A stretch of 64,000 bases of DNA, taken from the NCBI GenBank assembly GCA_026874595.1, contig JAPPUL010000084.1, positions 784,356 to 848,355 of the forward strand. The letters run 5' to 3'. Below, in pieces: positions 9,116 through 19,256 of the stretch; position 1 is the first letter of the stretch, and each line of letters starts with the position of its first letter. A program made the translations under genes and the position numbers. This DNA is from Sipunculus nudus (taxonomy: Eukaryota > Annelida > Sipuncula > Golfingiida > Sipunculidae). Under the pieces are notes generated by a model, which ran no database searches, had not been told where the DNA came from, and was given only the letters and a program-made list of their open reading frames with translations.

Positions 9116-10890
9116 GGGATATCAACATTACCAATTTGCTTCATCTTCTTTTTCCCTTCTTTTTGCTTTTCTAAAAGCTTCCTCTTCCTGGAAATATCGC
9201 CTCCATAACACTTAGACGTAACATCTTTTCTTAAGGCCCTTATGTTCTCACGTGCTATTATATTACTCCCTATTGCCGCTTGTATGGGTATTTGAAACAT
9301 CTGTTTTGGAATTACTTCTTTAAGCTTTTCTACTATTGTACGTCCTCTTGCATGCGCTTTGTCTTTATGTATTATATGCGAGAATGCATCGACTTTCTTA
9401 TGATTAATCATAATGTCTACACGGGTTAAGTCACTGCTTTTATATCCAAACAAATTATAATCGTATGAAGCAAAGCCGCGAGACAAACTCTTTAGCCTAT
9501 CATGAAAATCATAAACAACCTCAGCAAGCGGCAACTCAAACTCTATCTCAACACGTTTGCCATCCACATAAGTTAAGTTCTTCTGAATCCCTCGCCGTTC
9601 ATGACATAAACTTATTATATTGCCTAAATACTCCTCCGGGCATATTATATGTGATAGAATATAAGGCTCTTTTACTGCAGTTATATATTGTCTGTCCGGG
9701 AAATGAGTCGGGTTTGATATCGACTCCTCTTTTCCATTTGTATATATTACCTTATACTCAACACTTGGAGACGTTGTCAAAAGTCCTAAATTAAATTCCT
9801 TATTAAATCGTTCAATTACGATCTCCATATGAAGCAACCCTAAAAAGCCACATCGATAACCAAATCCAAGCGCCTTGGAACTCTCCGGTTCATAGATTAA
9901 TGATGCATCGTTTAGTTTTAGCTTTTCTATTGCATCTTTCATTATCTCATAATCGCTACTGTCCAATGGGTATAACCCGGCGTATACCATCGGCTTTATC
10001 TCTTTATACCCAGGTAAGGATACTTTTGCTCGTTCTTCTTTTAGGGTTAGTGTGTCGCCTATCTTTGTATCGCTTAGTGTCTTTATATTCGATATTATAT
10101 ATCCTACCTCCCCAAAACATAATTTATCTCTTTTAACATTACCAAGACGATGAATTCCTACCTCCTCTACCTTATTCTCTTTACCACTTTGCATGAAGAG
10201 TATTGTATCGCCTGCCTTAAACTCTCCTGCAAATATACGCACACTCATTACCACCCCTCGAAAATAATCGAAATATGCGTCAAATAATAAGGCCTTGCTT
10301 ACTTTGCTTGACTCCCCCTTATCTATATGTCCTTTGGGCGGAGGGCAGTATTTTACTATGTTCTTTAGCACCTTATCTATATTAATCCCCTCCTTTGCGC
10401 TTATCTCTACAACCATCTCAAGAGAAAGTCCAAGCTCTTTTTCTATTTGTAATCTTACATCACTTATATTTGCCGTTGGCAGGTCTATCTTATTTATTAT
10501 CGGAATTACCAAAAGATCATATTCCATCGCCATATACAAATTGGCAAGCGTTTGTGCCTCAACCCCTTGGCTTGCATCTATTACTAGCAATACCCCCTCA
10601 CACGCAAGTAGTGCTCGGGATACTTCATAGGCAAAATCTACGTGCCCGGGCGTGTCTATTAAGTTTAATTTATATGTCTGTCCTTCGCTTTTATACTCCA
10701 TGCAGACCGTTTGGGACTTTATCGTTATACCACGCTCACGCTCTATATCCATATTATCTAATATTTGATCTTGCTTATCTCGCTCACTTAAAATATTTGT
10801 ATGTTCTAGAAGCCTATCTGCTAATGTCGATTTGCCATGGTCTATATGCGCTATAATTGAAAAGTTCCTCACATACTTAGAATCTAGCAT
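9082..10890 (-). CDS. lepA: Elongation factor 4 (back-translocating GTPase LepA)
   Basis: Ribosomal GTPase of 602 aa, the canonical length. G1 is AHIDHGKST (residues 13-21), G2 lies in ERERGITIKSQT, G3 is DTPGHVDF, and G4 is NKIDLP. EF4-specific C-terminal blocks are present: GFGYRCGFLGLLHMEI, the HERRGIQKNLTYVDG region, and the final domain KCYGGDISRKRKLLEKQKEGKKKMKQIG that binds near the A site. The ATG follows AGAGG. It is transcribed alone and converges with the 8333 gene, overlapping it by 34 bp. Intact. Confidence 0.97.
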   Translation of the reverse strand: MLDSKYVRNFSIIAHIDHGKSTLADRLLEHTNILSERDKQDQILDNMDIERERGITIKSQTVCMEYKSEGQTYKLNLIDTPGHVDFAYEVSRALLACEGVLLVIDASQGVEAQTLANLYMAMEYDLLVIPIINKIDLPTANISDVRLQIEKELGLSLEMVVEISAKEGINIDKVLKNIVKYCPPPKGHIDKGESSKVSKALLFDAYFDYFRGVVMSVRIFAGEFKAGDTILFMQSGKENKVEEVGIHRLGNVKRDKLCFGEVGYIISNIKTLSDTKIGDTLTLKEERAKVSLPGYKEIKPMVYAGLYPLDSSDYEIMKDAIEKLKLNDASLIYEPESSKALGFGYRCGFLGLLHMEIVIERFNKEFNLGLLTTSPSVEYKVIYTNGKEESISNPTHFPDRQYITAVKEPYILSHIICPEEYLGNIISLCHERRGIQKNLTYVDGKRVEIEFELPLAEVVYDFHDRLKSLSRGFASYDYNLFGYKSSDLTRVDIMINHKKVDAFSHIIHKDKAHARGRTIVEKLKEVIPKQMFQIPIQAAIGSNIIARENIRALRKDVTSKCYGGDISRKRKLLEKQKEGKKKMKQIGNVDIPQDAFLSVLRV

Positions 10891-11104
10891 TATAACCTCT
10901 AATCAAAATTATTAAGCGAGCCATTGAAAAATAAAGATAATACTTATTAGTTAATTTAGGTGAGACTTATAAGGAAAAAGTAATTTTCATACTTTTAGAA
11001 GAGATTTGCTAAAAAGTATACTTAGAGTAAGAAACAAATTATCGAAAAAACAAATGTAAACTTAAGATGCAAAAGTATCCATCGCTTTTTAATCGCTTTT
11101 TAGA

Positions 11105-11455
11105 TGTAAACTATATAATCTTCCATATCTTTTGACTTTGCTATATCTATCGTCTTACTCAAAAACTTCTTTGCAAACTTGTAATTACCAACAGTATTAT
11201 AAACAAGCCCAAGAAGACTAAAACCAAGTAAAAGATGATGCATCATAAATCTTTTTCGAAACTAAAATAAGCTTTTTGTAATAAAAAATAGCTTTATCAT
11301 AAATAAAATCACGTTGGTAGAAAACTATATTTGCATAAATCATTGAGCAAATCTAACTTATTATGCTTCTTCGCAAAATAAAGTGCTTTTTTGTAATTTA
11401 GCGCCTTTTTCTTAATACCACAAGCAGCATAAGCCATAGCAATATGATTATAACG
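11105..11455 (-). pseudogene. Remnant of a TPR-repeat protein
   Basis: On the minus strand three pieces in shifting frames read as tetratricopeptide repeats: YNHIAMAYAACGIKKKALN with KKALYFAKKHNKLDLL; IYANIVFYQRDFIYDKA with IFYYKKLILVSKK; and LLGFSLLGLVYNTVGNYKF with AKKFLSKTIDIAKSKD. The A-Y-x-x-x-G and A-x-x-x-Y-K-K-A spacing is typical of TPRs. There is no start, and at least two frame breaks. The upper end abuts the opposite-strand receptor remnant at about 11455, so a rearrangement joined two broken genes. TPR arrays often sit in front of CHAT domains, and a CHAT gene is at the right edge, but any link is speculative. Confidence 0.6.
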
Positions 11456-11777
11456 AACTATAACGATTCTTGCAATAGCTGATATATCTCGAAACAAAGA
11501 ATTTTTAAAAGACGTTCCAACATTCAAGGAGCGCAATATTGATATTGCTGATAGCAGCGTTAATTTTCGTGGCATAATGGCCAAAAAGGGTACTCCTAAA
11601 GAAATAATAGACAAGCTTGCAAATGTTATGCCAAAGATGTTTAATTATGATCGTGTAAAGAAGCGAATGAAAAGTGGTGGTTCTCCTATGAAGGTATTAG
11701 ATAGAGCAACAGTTAAGAAGATGTGGCAAGAGAGGGAGACTTATTTAAAGATTCTTTTAGAGGATTTAAAAAAGTAA
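11455..11777 (+). pseudogene. 3' remnant of a TctC-type solute receptor gene
   Basis: About 107 codons matching the C-terminal third of tripartite tricarboxylate transporter receptors: ILAIADISRNKEFLKDVPTFKE, with the hallmark DVPTFKE, then FRGIMAKKGTPKEIIDKLAN and a terminal helix ending KILLEDLKK. The same VPTFKELGF and YRGIAVPKSTPK blocks are in the intact receptor at 29302-30255, so the two are paralogues. About 200 N-terminal codons are gone, and the left end abuts the minus-strand TPR remnant. It directly precedes the broken sauS gene and was probably the import component of that operon. An internal ATG at 11577 has no meaning as a start. Confidence 0.78.
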
Positions 11778-11819
11778 ATTTTATGCGTATTGTTTTTTGA
11801 TTGAGTTAGGTTTTGCAAA

Positions 11820-13139
11820 ATGGTTAAAGAATTAGTCTTGCGTGCTAGAAAGGCACAATCCTTGTATGATGAATATAGTCAAGATGCGGTTGATAAGGTT
11901 GTACTTGGGGTTGCTTGGGCAGTTTTATCGCCTAATAATAATGATTGTCTAAATTGTCAGTTGAGCGCACTGGCATAGGAAATGTAGCTGACAAAAAGAC
12001 AAAGAATTATAGAAAGACAATGGGTTTACTTCGCGATCTTAAAGGTGCTAAAACAGTAGGAGTAATAAATGAATATCCAGAATTAGGGATACCTGAAATA
12101 GCCCGTCCTGTAGGCGTTGTTGGTGCTCTATTGCCTTCGACCAATCCTGTTGCAACACCGTTAAATAAGACATTAAATGCGCTAAAGTGTAGAAATGCTA
12201 TAATACTATCACCGTCCTCGAATAGGGGCCCTTTAGATTTGGTACAGAAATTGCCATCTCCCGTAAGCAAAACTCAAACTAAGATGCTAATGCAAAATGT
12301 TGACCTTGTAGTTGTTACGGGCTCGCAGAACAATGTGCGAACGGCTTACAGCAGCGGGACACCTGCAATTGGGGTTGATGTTGGTAATGTGCCTGTGATT
12401 ATTGATGAGAGTGCTGATATTGAAGATGCGATTAGTAAGATTGTGCGTTCCAAGATATTTGATAATGCAACTAGTTGTTCGTCGGAAAATAGTCTTATAA
12501 TTTTAGATAAGGTTTATGATAGTAGTATTCGTAATTTGACTGCTAATGGAGGCCTTTTGCTTTCTTCTTCTGAGGAGGCCTTGCTTTTGTCTCGTATGTG
12601 GGTAAAAGGTGTTTTGAGCAAGTTATAGGTAAATCTGTTTCTGATATATGCGATTATGAGGATTTAGAGATAGTCATTTTTCAAAAGCTAAATTTTTGAT
12701 GGTTCTTGAGGATGGTGTTGGTTTTGCTTATCCGTTTTCGGGCGAGAAATTGTCGCCAATACTTACAATTTATCGAGCATCTGATTTTGCTAGTGCATGT
12801 TCTAAAGCTTCTTCTCTACTTGAATATCAAGGTAAAGGACATTCATGTGGGATACAAACGAAAGATGAATCTCATATAATGTATCTTGGTCTTAATTTGC
12901 CTGTTTGTCGAGTTATTGTTGGTTAGGCGCATTGCATAGCAAATGGAGGTAGCTTTGATAATGGTTTGCCTTTCTCACTTTCTATGGGTTGTGGAACCTG
13001 GGGTAAGAATAGTATATCTTCTAATTTGCACTATCGTCATTATTTGAATACTACACGTATATCAAGGGTTATTCCTTCGAGCGAGCCTACAACTGAAGAG
13101 ATATTTGGTGATTATTGGAAGGAGTACAACTTAGTTTAG
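11820..13139 (+). pseudogene. sauS: Broken sulfoacetaldehyde dehydrogenase (acylating)
   Basis: Family: CoA-acylating aldehyde dehydrogenases of the SauS/EutE type, which interconvert sulfoacetyl-CoA and sulfoacetaldehyde. Start ATG 11820 gives KELVLRARKAQSLYDEYSQD. The frame is lost near 11945, and the next frame carries LSVERTGIGNVADKKTKNY, GLLRDLKGAKTVGV, PEIARPVGVVGALLPSTNP and the catalytic cysteine in NATSCSSENS. A stop at 12626-12628 and a further frame change precede LEDGVGFAYPFSGEKLSPIL. An in-frame stop near 12924 precedes MGCGTWGKNSISSNLHYR, with LNTTRISRVIP after it. At least two frameshifts and a stop make it non-functional. The specific substrate is inferred from the following sauT-xsc-pta order. 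Confidence 0.83.
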
Positions 13140-13146
13140 TTTTGAA

Positions 13147-14703
13147 ATGGAAAAATAGAATATGTTTACGATATACAATAAAGCAAGTAATAGATAAACA
13201 TGCAAAAGAACAATCAGATGCTACGTTCCTAATTGATGGCGAATCTGGCACAAAGTACACATATGTAGATTTACGAAAACATGTTATAGATATAGGAATT
13301 TAACTAGTTGTGGTTTGGTTAAGGGAGCTAAAGTAGCTTTTTTGACAGACAATGGTCCCTTTTCAGCATTTTTATTTTTGTCGATAGCCTATCATGGTTT
13401 TGTGATAGTACCAATAAATGCAGTTGCAGGCAATGTACAGAATATATATTATCACACTCAAACACGCGTATTCTTTTTGTTTCAAAGCACTACAAAGAAA
13501 ATATGGCTAGAACGCTATCCGTATTTGCTGCTAAAATAAAAATTATAGAATTTGATGAGGGTTTAGGTTTTAAATCTTATGGACTTAAGCCTTCTTTTAG
13601 AGAAGGCGATTAGGAGAGTATTAATGATATTGATAAAGATACAGACGGATTACTTATTTACACATCCGGCACAACGGGCAAAGCTAAGGGAGTTTTGTTA
13701 ACACATGAAAGTATGTTAGCAGGCGGTAAGAATACGGTTCTTGCACATGAGATTAAGAATACGGATCGTGTACTTTGTGTTTTGCCTTTGTATCATATAA
13801 ATGCTCAGATGATTACACTTATGTGTCCACTTGTTAGTGGTTCGTCAGTTATTATGCCAAAGAAGTTCAGTGTTAATCGTTTTTGGGAACTTATAATAAA
13901 GTATAAAGCTAATTGGTTTAGTGTTGTTCCGACAATAATATCTTATTTATTAAACGATGTTAAGGATGGAGCTTTTGATAAAAGCCAGCTTCCAAAAGGT
14001 TTATTTGGTCGTTTTGCATCAGCACCACTCCCACGTGATATGCATATGAAAGTTTGAAAATACTTTCGGTATTAAGATAATTGAAACGATGGGACTGTCT
14101 GAAACGGCGGCACAGATATTGTCAAATCCGCGAGATCCGTCTTTTATGAAATATGGTTCTCCCGGCATCCCTTATGGCAACGAGGTCGGACTTATTGATT
14201 GTGAAGATAATTTTCTTTATGGTCCTTCTGAGGGTGAGATAGTAATACACGGCTCTAATGTTATGAAATGTTACTATAAAAATCCTGATGAGACAAATAA
14301 AACATTTATACATGGGTGCTGGTTGCGTAGTGGTGATCTTGCTTATCGAGATGAAGAGGGCTATTTTTTTATAACGGGTCGAATAAAAGAGCTTATAATA
14401 AAAGGAGGGGAGAATATTGCACCACGTGAAATAGATGATGTTCTTTACAAATATCCTGGTGTATTGGAAGCGAGTGCTTTTGGTGTCTTTAGTAAAGCTT
14501 ATGGTGAGGATATTTTGGCCTGTGTTTTCTGTGGGCCTAAAGTTATTGATGTTAATAAGCTAAAGTCGTTTTGTGTAGATTATCTTGATAGTTTTAAGAT
14601 GCCACGTGAGATCTTAATATCAAAAGAGTCTTTGCCAAAGGGTCCATCAGGTAAGATACAAAGACTTAAGCTTGCACAAAAATATAAGGATTATTTTAAA
14701 TAG
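13147..14703 (+). pseudogene. sauT: Broken AMP-forming CoA ligase, probable sulfoacetate-CoA ligase
   Basis: Remains of an ANL-superfamily acyl-CoA synthetase: ATP-binding loop LLIYTSGTTGKAKGV (about 13650), LPLYHINAQ, MGLSETAAQ, then WLRSGDLAYRDEEGYFFITG with RIKELIIKGGENIAPREID and the terminal catalytic lysine region LPKGPSGKIQRLKL. The reading frame breaks after VIDIG (about 13300), in the 13540-13640 stretch, and near 14055, where HMKV is followed by a stop and the match resumes in another frame. Known SauT activates sulfoacetate for SauS. The assignment here rests on family plus position between sauS and xsc. The 3' third (14089-14703) is still open but lacks the ATP site. Confidence 0.8.
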
Positions 14704-14739
14704 AAATGTAATTAATTATATAAAGGATGAGAAAATATT

Positions 14740-16465
14740 ATGAAAATGACTCCAAGTGAAGCGTTTGTTGAGACGCTTAGAAAGTATGAGATACGAGATA
14801 TATTCGGAATAGTTGGATCTGCGTTTATGGATTCTCTTGATATATTTCCTGCAGCGGGTATACGTTTTATTCCAACAGTCGAGCAAGGTGCTGCACACAT
14901 GGCAGATGGATATTCTAGGGCCAGCAGAAAACATGGAGTATGTATAGGTCAAGATGGTCCTGGTATAAGTAATTTTGTAACAGCGATAGCGGCAGCTTAT
15001 TGGGCCCATTCTCGTGTGGTTGCGATTACGCCTGAGACTGGATCAAATAGCATGGGTTTGGGGGGTTTTTCAAGAAACCAATCAACTTCCTATGTTCTCA
15101 CAGATTACTAAATATCAAGGACATGTAACTCATCGCGCATGGCAGAAATAACTGATAGATGTTTTTATATGGCACAGGTAGAAAATGGCCGAACACAACT
15201 TAATATTCCTCGCAATTATTTTTATGGAGAGATTGATGTTGATATAAATGAACCACGTATAGTAAACCGTGGAGGAGGTAATATCGCTAACATTGAGGAG
15301 GCTGCAAGGTTAATATCTGAGGCTAAAAATCCTGTTATAATATCGGGTGGTGGAGTTATTATGTCTTTTGCTGTAGATGAGATTGTTAAATGCAGAGTAT
15401 TTGGGAGTTCCTGTTGTAAATAATTTGCATAATGACTCATATCCTGCAAGTAATAAACTTTGGTGCAGTCCCTTAGGCTATCAAGGCTCAAAGGCAGCTA
15501 TGAAACTTATATCAAGAGCAGATCTTGTTCTTGCTTTGGGTACACGTCTTGGTCCATTTGGTACTTTGCCGCAGCATGGTATGGATTATTGGCCACACAA
15601 TGCAAGTATTATACAAGTTGATGTAGATCATAAGGTATTAGGTCTTGTAAAGCCTACTCGACTTGGAATATGTGGTGATGTTAAAGAATTTTCGAAATCG
15701 CTTTTGAGCAGCTTGCAAAAAAAAACCATAAGGTAGCATGTTTGACAACTAAATCTGAACGTTTTTCTAAGATACAAAAAGAAAAAGAACTTTGGGAGCG
15801 CGAATTAACTGATTGGACTAAAGAGTATGATGATTGGAGTAGGAAAATTGAAAAGCCTAAGGGCAGAATGACACCACGTATGGGTTTACGAGCTCTTGAA
15901 AAATCTCTTCCAAAAGATGTTATGATATCTACAGATATTGGAAATATATGTGTCAAATAGCTATCTAAGATTACGCCAAATAGTTTCTTTGCTGCAATGA
16001 GTTATGGGAATTGTGGTTATGCCTTGCCTACGATAATAGGAGCTAAAACTGCTTGTCCTTCGCGTCTTGCAGTATCGTATGCAGGAGATGGAGCCTGGAC
16101 AATGAGTTTCTCAGAAATACTTACTTGTGTTCGAGAAAACATTCCTGTTACAGCTGTTGTATTTAATAATGCTCAGTGGGGTGCTAAGAAAAAAAAATCA
16201 AGTAGATTTTTATTCTGAACGCTTTGTTGGAACTAACCTTGTTAATCCAAGTTTTGCAGACCTTAGTAAGGTACTTGGCACGGAGGGTATAGTTGTTAAA
16301 AGCGCCTCTGATGTCCAAAGCGCTATGGATAAAGCTTTTGAAAATCAACTAAAAGGTAAAACCACTGTGGTTGAACTTATGGTAACAAAAGAGCTTGGAG
16401 ATCCTTTTAGACGTGATGCTCTTAGTAACGTGCGTTTTTTGGATAGATATAAAAAGTATGTATAA
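14740..16465 (+). pseudogene. xsc: Broken sulfoacetaldehyde acetyltransferase
   Basis: ThDP enzyme converting sulfoacetaldehyde plus phosphate to acetyl phosphate and sulfite. The start MKMTPSEAFVETLRKYEI and the blocks AAGIRFIPTVEQGAAHMADG, IGQDGPGISNFVTAIAAAYW, TQLNIPRNYFYGEIDVD, WCSPLGYQGSKAAM with LISRADLVLALGTRLGPF, ISTDIGNIC, YGNCGYALPTIIGAK, GDGAWTMSFSEI and ELGDPFRRDAL match Xsc throughout. Frameshifts occur near 15068, 15130, 15392 and 15725 and in the A-tract at about 16190, plus an in-frame TAG at 15958-15960. AAGGA still precedes the ATG. Its identity is the strongest in the cluster and fixes the pathway as sulfonate catabolism. Confidence 0.88.
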
Positions 16466-16512
16466 GATAAGTAATTATGATAGTAAAACAAATAGAATAA
16501 AATAGATTATAA

Positions 16513-17426
16513 ATGCTTAGCGAAAAACCTGTAAAATGTTCTGAAGCTCTTTTGAAACGTGCTTAAATAGATGTTCCTCTTAAAACGGCACTGATTAATC
16601 CAACGTCTTTACTAGTTTTGGAAGGTATAAAAATTGCATATGAAAAAGAAATTATATATCCTTTTTTTTGTCGGAGATACTAACAAAATAATTAATTCTG
16701 CTAGCAAACTGGATTGGGATATTAAAGATTTTCCCATGTACAATACTTTAGATGATATAGAATGCGTTAAAAAGGCCTGTTCGCTTGCCTCAGATAAAAG
16801 CGTATCTGCCATTATGAAAGGATATATAAATACTGATGTCCTTTTAGCTGGGCTTATTGATAAAAAAATGTCTTTACTTAAGGATAGATACTTATCACAC
16901 ATATTCTATATGGCAATAGAAGGTAGTGATAAGGCTTTGATGATTACAGATGGTGTATTGAATGTAGCTCCAAATGAAAAAATTAAAAAAAGATATTTTA
17001 AGAAATGCTATATACTTTGCTAAAAAAACTTGGATATAGAAAACCTAAAATAGCATTACTATCAGCAACCGAAAAACCAATAAAGTCCGTTCCATCAAGT
17101 ATAGCTGCATATGAACTCTCAAAATGGGCAGAGAAAAATATCTCAGATGCCGATGTATATGGACCACTTGCACTCGATAATGCAATATCAAGCACAGCTG
17201 CAGCAATAAAGGGAATAGATAATCCTGTAGCTGGAAATGCTGATATATTATTAGTAGATTCACTTGAAACAGTGCTCTATTTAAATTTATGATATATTTT
17301 CTAAGTGCATGTGCAGGCGGGCTTATACTCGGTAGCAAAGTGCCTATTATTCTAAACAGTCGTTCTGATCCTGCGCAAGCAAGCCTTGCAAGTTGTGCAC
17401 TTGCTAAAATCATCGTAGGAACATAA
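16513..17426 (+). pseudogene. pta: Broken phosphate acetyltransferase
   Basis: Phosphate acetyl/butyryltransferase family; with Xsc it would convert acetyl phosphate to acetyl-CoA. Start ATG 16513; an in-frame TAA at 16564-16566 interrupts LKRA-IDVPLKTALINPTSL. Later pieces carry SVSAIMKGYINTDVLLAGL, MITDGVLNVAPNEKIK, YGPLALDNAISSTAAAIKG and, after frame breaks near 16995 and 17280, YFLSACAGGLILGSKVPIIL and SRSDPAQASLASCALA. At least two frameshifts and one stop. The position after xsc is the usual order in sulfonate-degrading operons. Confidence 0.84.
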
Positions 17427-17554
17427 AATTAATATCCAAAAATAGGCAAAACTATATGTGTATGTTAAAATTGACATATAAACATTTGTTGTCTAAAAAG
17501 ATCTTCTAAATCATGTAATATACAGCTTGAAAATACCTATTAAAGGAGCAGGCT

Positions 17555-18036
17555 ATGCAATATTCAACAAAAACTGTTGCCAAATATTTTATTTAGAAAG
17601 CTGCAAAAGAAAATAAACTTTTAGATCATCTCCAAATACAAAAGCTTTGCACACGAATCGTCTCTTGCGTTATACAATAAACCTTTAATTAAAGAGCACG
17701 TTGAAGCTTGGAAATACGGGCCTGTCATCAGAGTGCTATACGATGAGTTTAAAATGTTTGGGCCAAAGGATATTACGAGATACGCATCGGACATTTCAAA
17801 TGACGGTTTATAGAATTACACCACGTATAGAGAATTGCAATAAAGACACACAACATGTTTTAGAGCTAGTATGGAATGTGTATGGAAGCAAGACTGGACT
17901 GTTATTGTCTCGTTTATTACACAAAAAAACTCTGCTTGGGACAAAGCTTTCAAAGAAGGGCAAATATTCTTTTATTTGTAACACATTAATAAAAGAATAT
18001 TTTGATAATGAACTAAAACGTTATGCTGGAAAATGA
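17555..18036 (+). pseudogene. Broken Panacea-domain (SocA/GepA-like) gene
   Basis: The Panacea/DUF4065 domain is the neutralising part of several toxin-antitoxin pairs and of proteolytic adaptors such as SocA. Start ATG 17555 after AAAGGAG gives YSTKTVAKYFI, an in-frame TAG, then KAAKENKLLDHLQIQKL. Later frames give PLIKEHVEAWKYGPVIRVLY, DEFKMFGPKDITRYASDI, LELVWNVYGSKTGLLLSRL and NSAWDKAFKEGQ, with IKEYFDNELKR at the end. AWKYGPV and the terminal W-x-x-A helix are hallmark pieces. At least four frame changes and one stop. The last codon overlaps the start of the following membrane gene (ATGATGA at 18033), an operon-like arrangement. Confidence 0.75.
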
Positions 18037-18412
18037 TGAAAACTTACAAAAAAATTCAAGAAAAGCTTAAGGTTGGAATACAGAAACACATAAACCTGAA
18101 TTTGCTTCTTCTAGTTCTAGTGCACCTGTATCAGAGTCAAACGAAGAAGTTAGAAAACAAGAAAAACATGACGCAGAAATAAAAAGACGAACAGAAGACT
18201 TTGACAAAAGAAGAGAATATACGGATAAAACATATAATTTCATCGTTAGGTGGATACTTCCTATTTCTTTGTTTATACTGTTATCTAATAAGTGGATATG
18301 GGAATATTCAGATTATGTTCTAATTTCGTTATTAGGAGCTGTCGTTATCAAATTTATTGGCATTTTTGCATTCGTTATGAAATACCTTTTTAGTGAAAAA
18401 CAACATAAGTAG
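18033..18412 (+). pseudogene. Frameshifted small membrane protein downstream of the Panacea gene
   Basis: Starting at the overlapping ATGs (18033/18036) the frame gives MKTYKKIQEKLK. A shift near 18074 is needed to continue into a polar segment (ETHKPEFASSSS, then EKHDAEIKRRTEDFDKRREY) and two hydrophobic helices, WILPISLFILLSNKWIW and YVLISLLGAVVIKFIGIFAF, ending KYLFSEKQHK at 18412. I recognise no family. Its coupling to the Panacea gene makes it the natural candidate partner (effector or target) of that module, but no toxin motif is visible and both genes are broken. It could instead be two unrelated decayed genes. Confidence 0.5.
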
Positions 18413-18449
18413 TACTTAAAATAAAATTAGTATATTTCTACAACAACAA

Positions 18450-19232
18450 TTACGACAACAACCTCGTTGCTAATAAACTCCTGCCTATTACCGAATTAAT
18501 CAACTTGTTAAAAACTGCATTTAACTCAAATCTAATACGCTTATCTACACGCAAATTAAAGATATCCGAAAACTTACTGCTATTATATAAATCTAAAATC
18601 AACCTATACAACCTAACCCGAAGCTCCTTATCACGACCCGTAACCTTACAATTAGCACAAAAAATCCAACCAGAAAAATTAGATACATAGATACCACTAC
18701 CACCATCAAAACGATAAAAATCCTTATCGCCGCCTGGTAAAGCAATACCACACATACTACAATGTTTAAGGCTCGGCAAAAAACCAAATAATGACAAACT
18801 CTTAAGCTCAAACATTCGAGTCAATTCATAAAAACAATCAGCATGTCTACTTGCAAAATTCAATGTCGCCTTAAGTAAATCATATAAATCAGCATCTCGA
18901 CTAGACTCCTGTACAAAACAATTCAAAAATTCAGCTACATAATACAAATTGCCTATACAAGAATAACTCTCACGAAGATTATGAACCGAAAACTCTAATT
19001 CACACTCCTTTACCGTAAATAAATTATCTGAGGGCCGACGTGAGCGACTAACAATTAATGATACCTCATTTAAAAGCTCAAATGAACCACCATATCTACT
19101 ATGCATCTTACGTACGCCATGCGCTACAACACTAAGCTTCCCATAAGACCTCGTAAATAATGTTATAATTTTATGCCCCTCAAGATAAGAACGATATCTT
19201 AGCACAAAACCTAATAATCTCTTATCTTCCAT
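18450..19232 (-). CDS. recO: DNA repair protein RecO
   Basis: Recombination mediator that works with RecR to load RecA on SSB-coated gaps. An N-terminal OB-fold (GFVLRYRSYLEGHKIITLFTRSYGKLSVVAHGVRK) and an alpha-helical C-terminal half are visible. A zinc-type cysteine pair CSMC (about 173-176) and CANC (about 209-212) is in the usual place. At 260 aa it is of normal length. It is the last gene of the minus-strand run fumA-fumB-aspS-ybeY-corC-recO and starts 24 bp after corC ends. The C-terminus is divergent and lysine-poor but open throughout. Confidence 0.9.
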   Translation of the reverse strand: MEDKRLLGFVLRYRSYLEGHKIITLFTRSYGKLSVVAHGVRKMHSRYGGSFELLNEVSLIVSRSRRPSDNLFTVKECELEFSVHNLRESYSCIGNLYYVAEFLNCFVQESSRDADLYDLLKATLNFASRHADCFYELTRMFELKSLSLFGFLPSLKHCSMCGIALPGGDKDFYRFDGGSGIYVSNFSGWIFCANCKVTGRDKELRVRLYRLILDLYNSSKFSDIFNLRVDKRIRFELNAVFNKLINSVIGRSLLATRLLS

Positions 19233-19256
19233 AGCTATAACTAAATCTTAAAATTA

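Noticed and set aside
11309-11614. 101-aa minus-strand protein
   Set aside because: Its first half is antisense to the receptor remnant; only the second half carries TPR sequence, as part of a broken gene.
11577-11777. Independent 66-aa gene
   Set aside because: The protein continues in frame to the left as a TctC C-terminus, so the ATG is internal to a remnant.
14089-14703. Stand-alone short acyl-CoA synthetase
   Set aside because: It lacks the ATP-binding loop, which is present in another frame upstream; it is the 3' piece of broken sauT.
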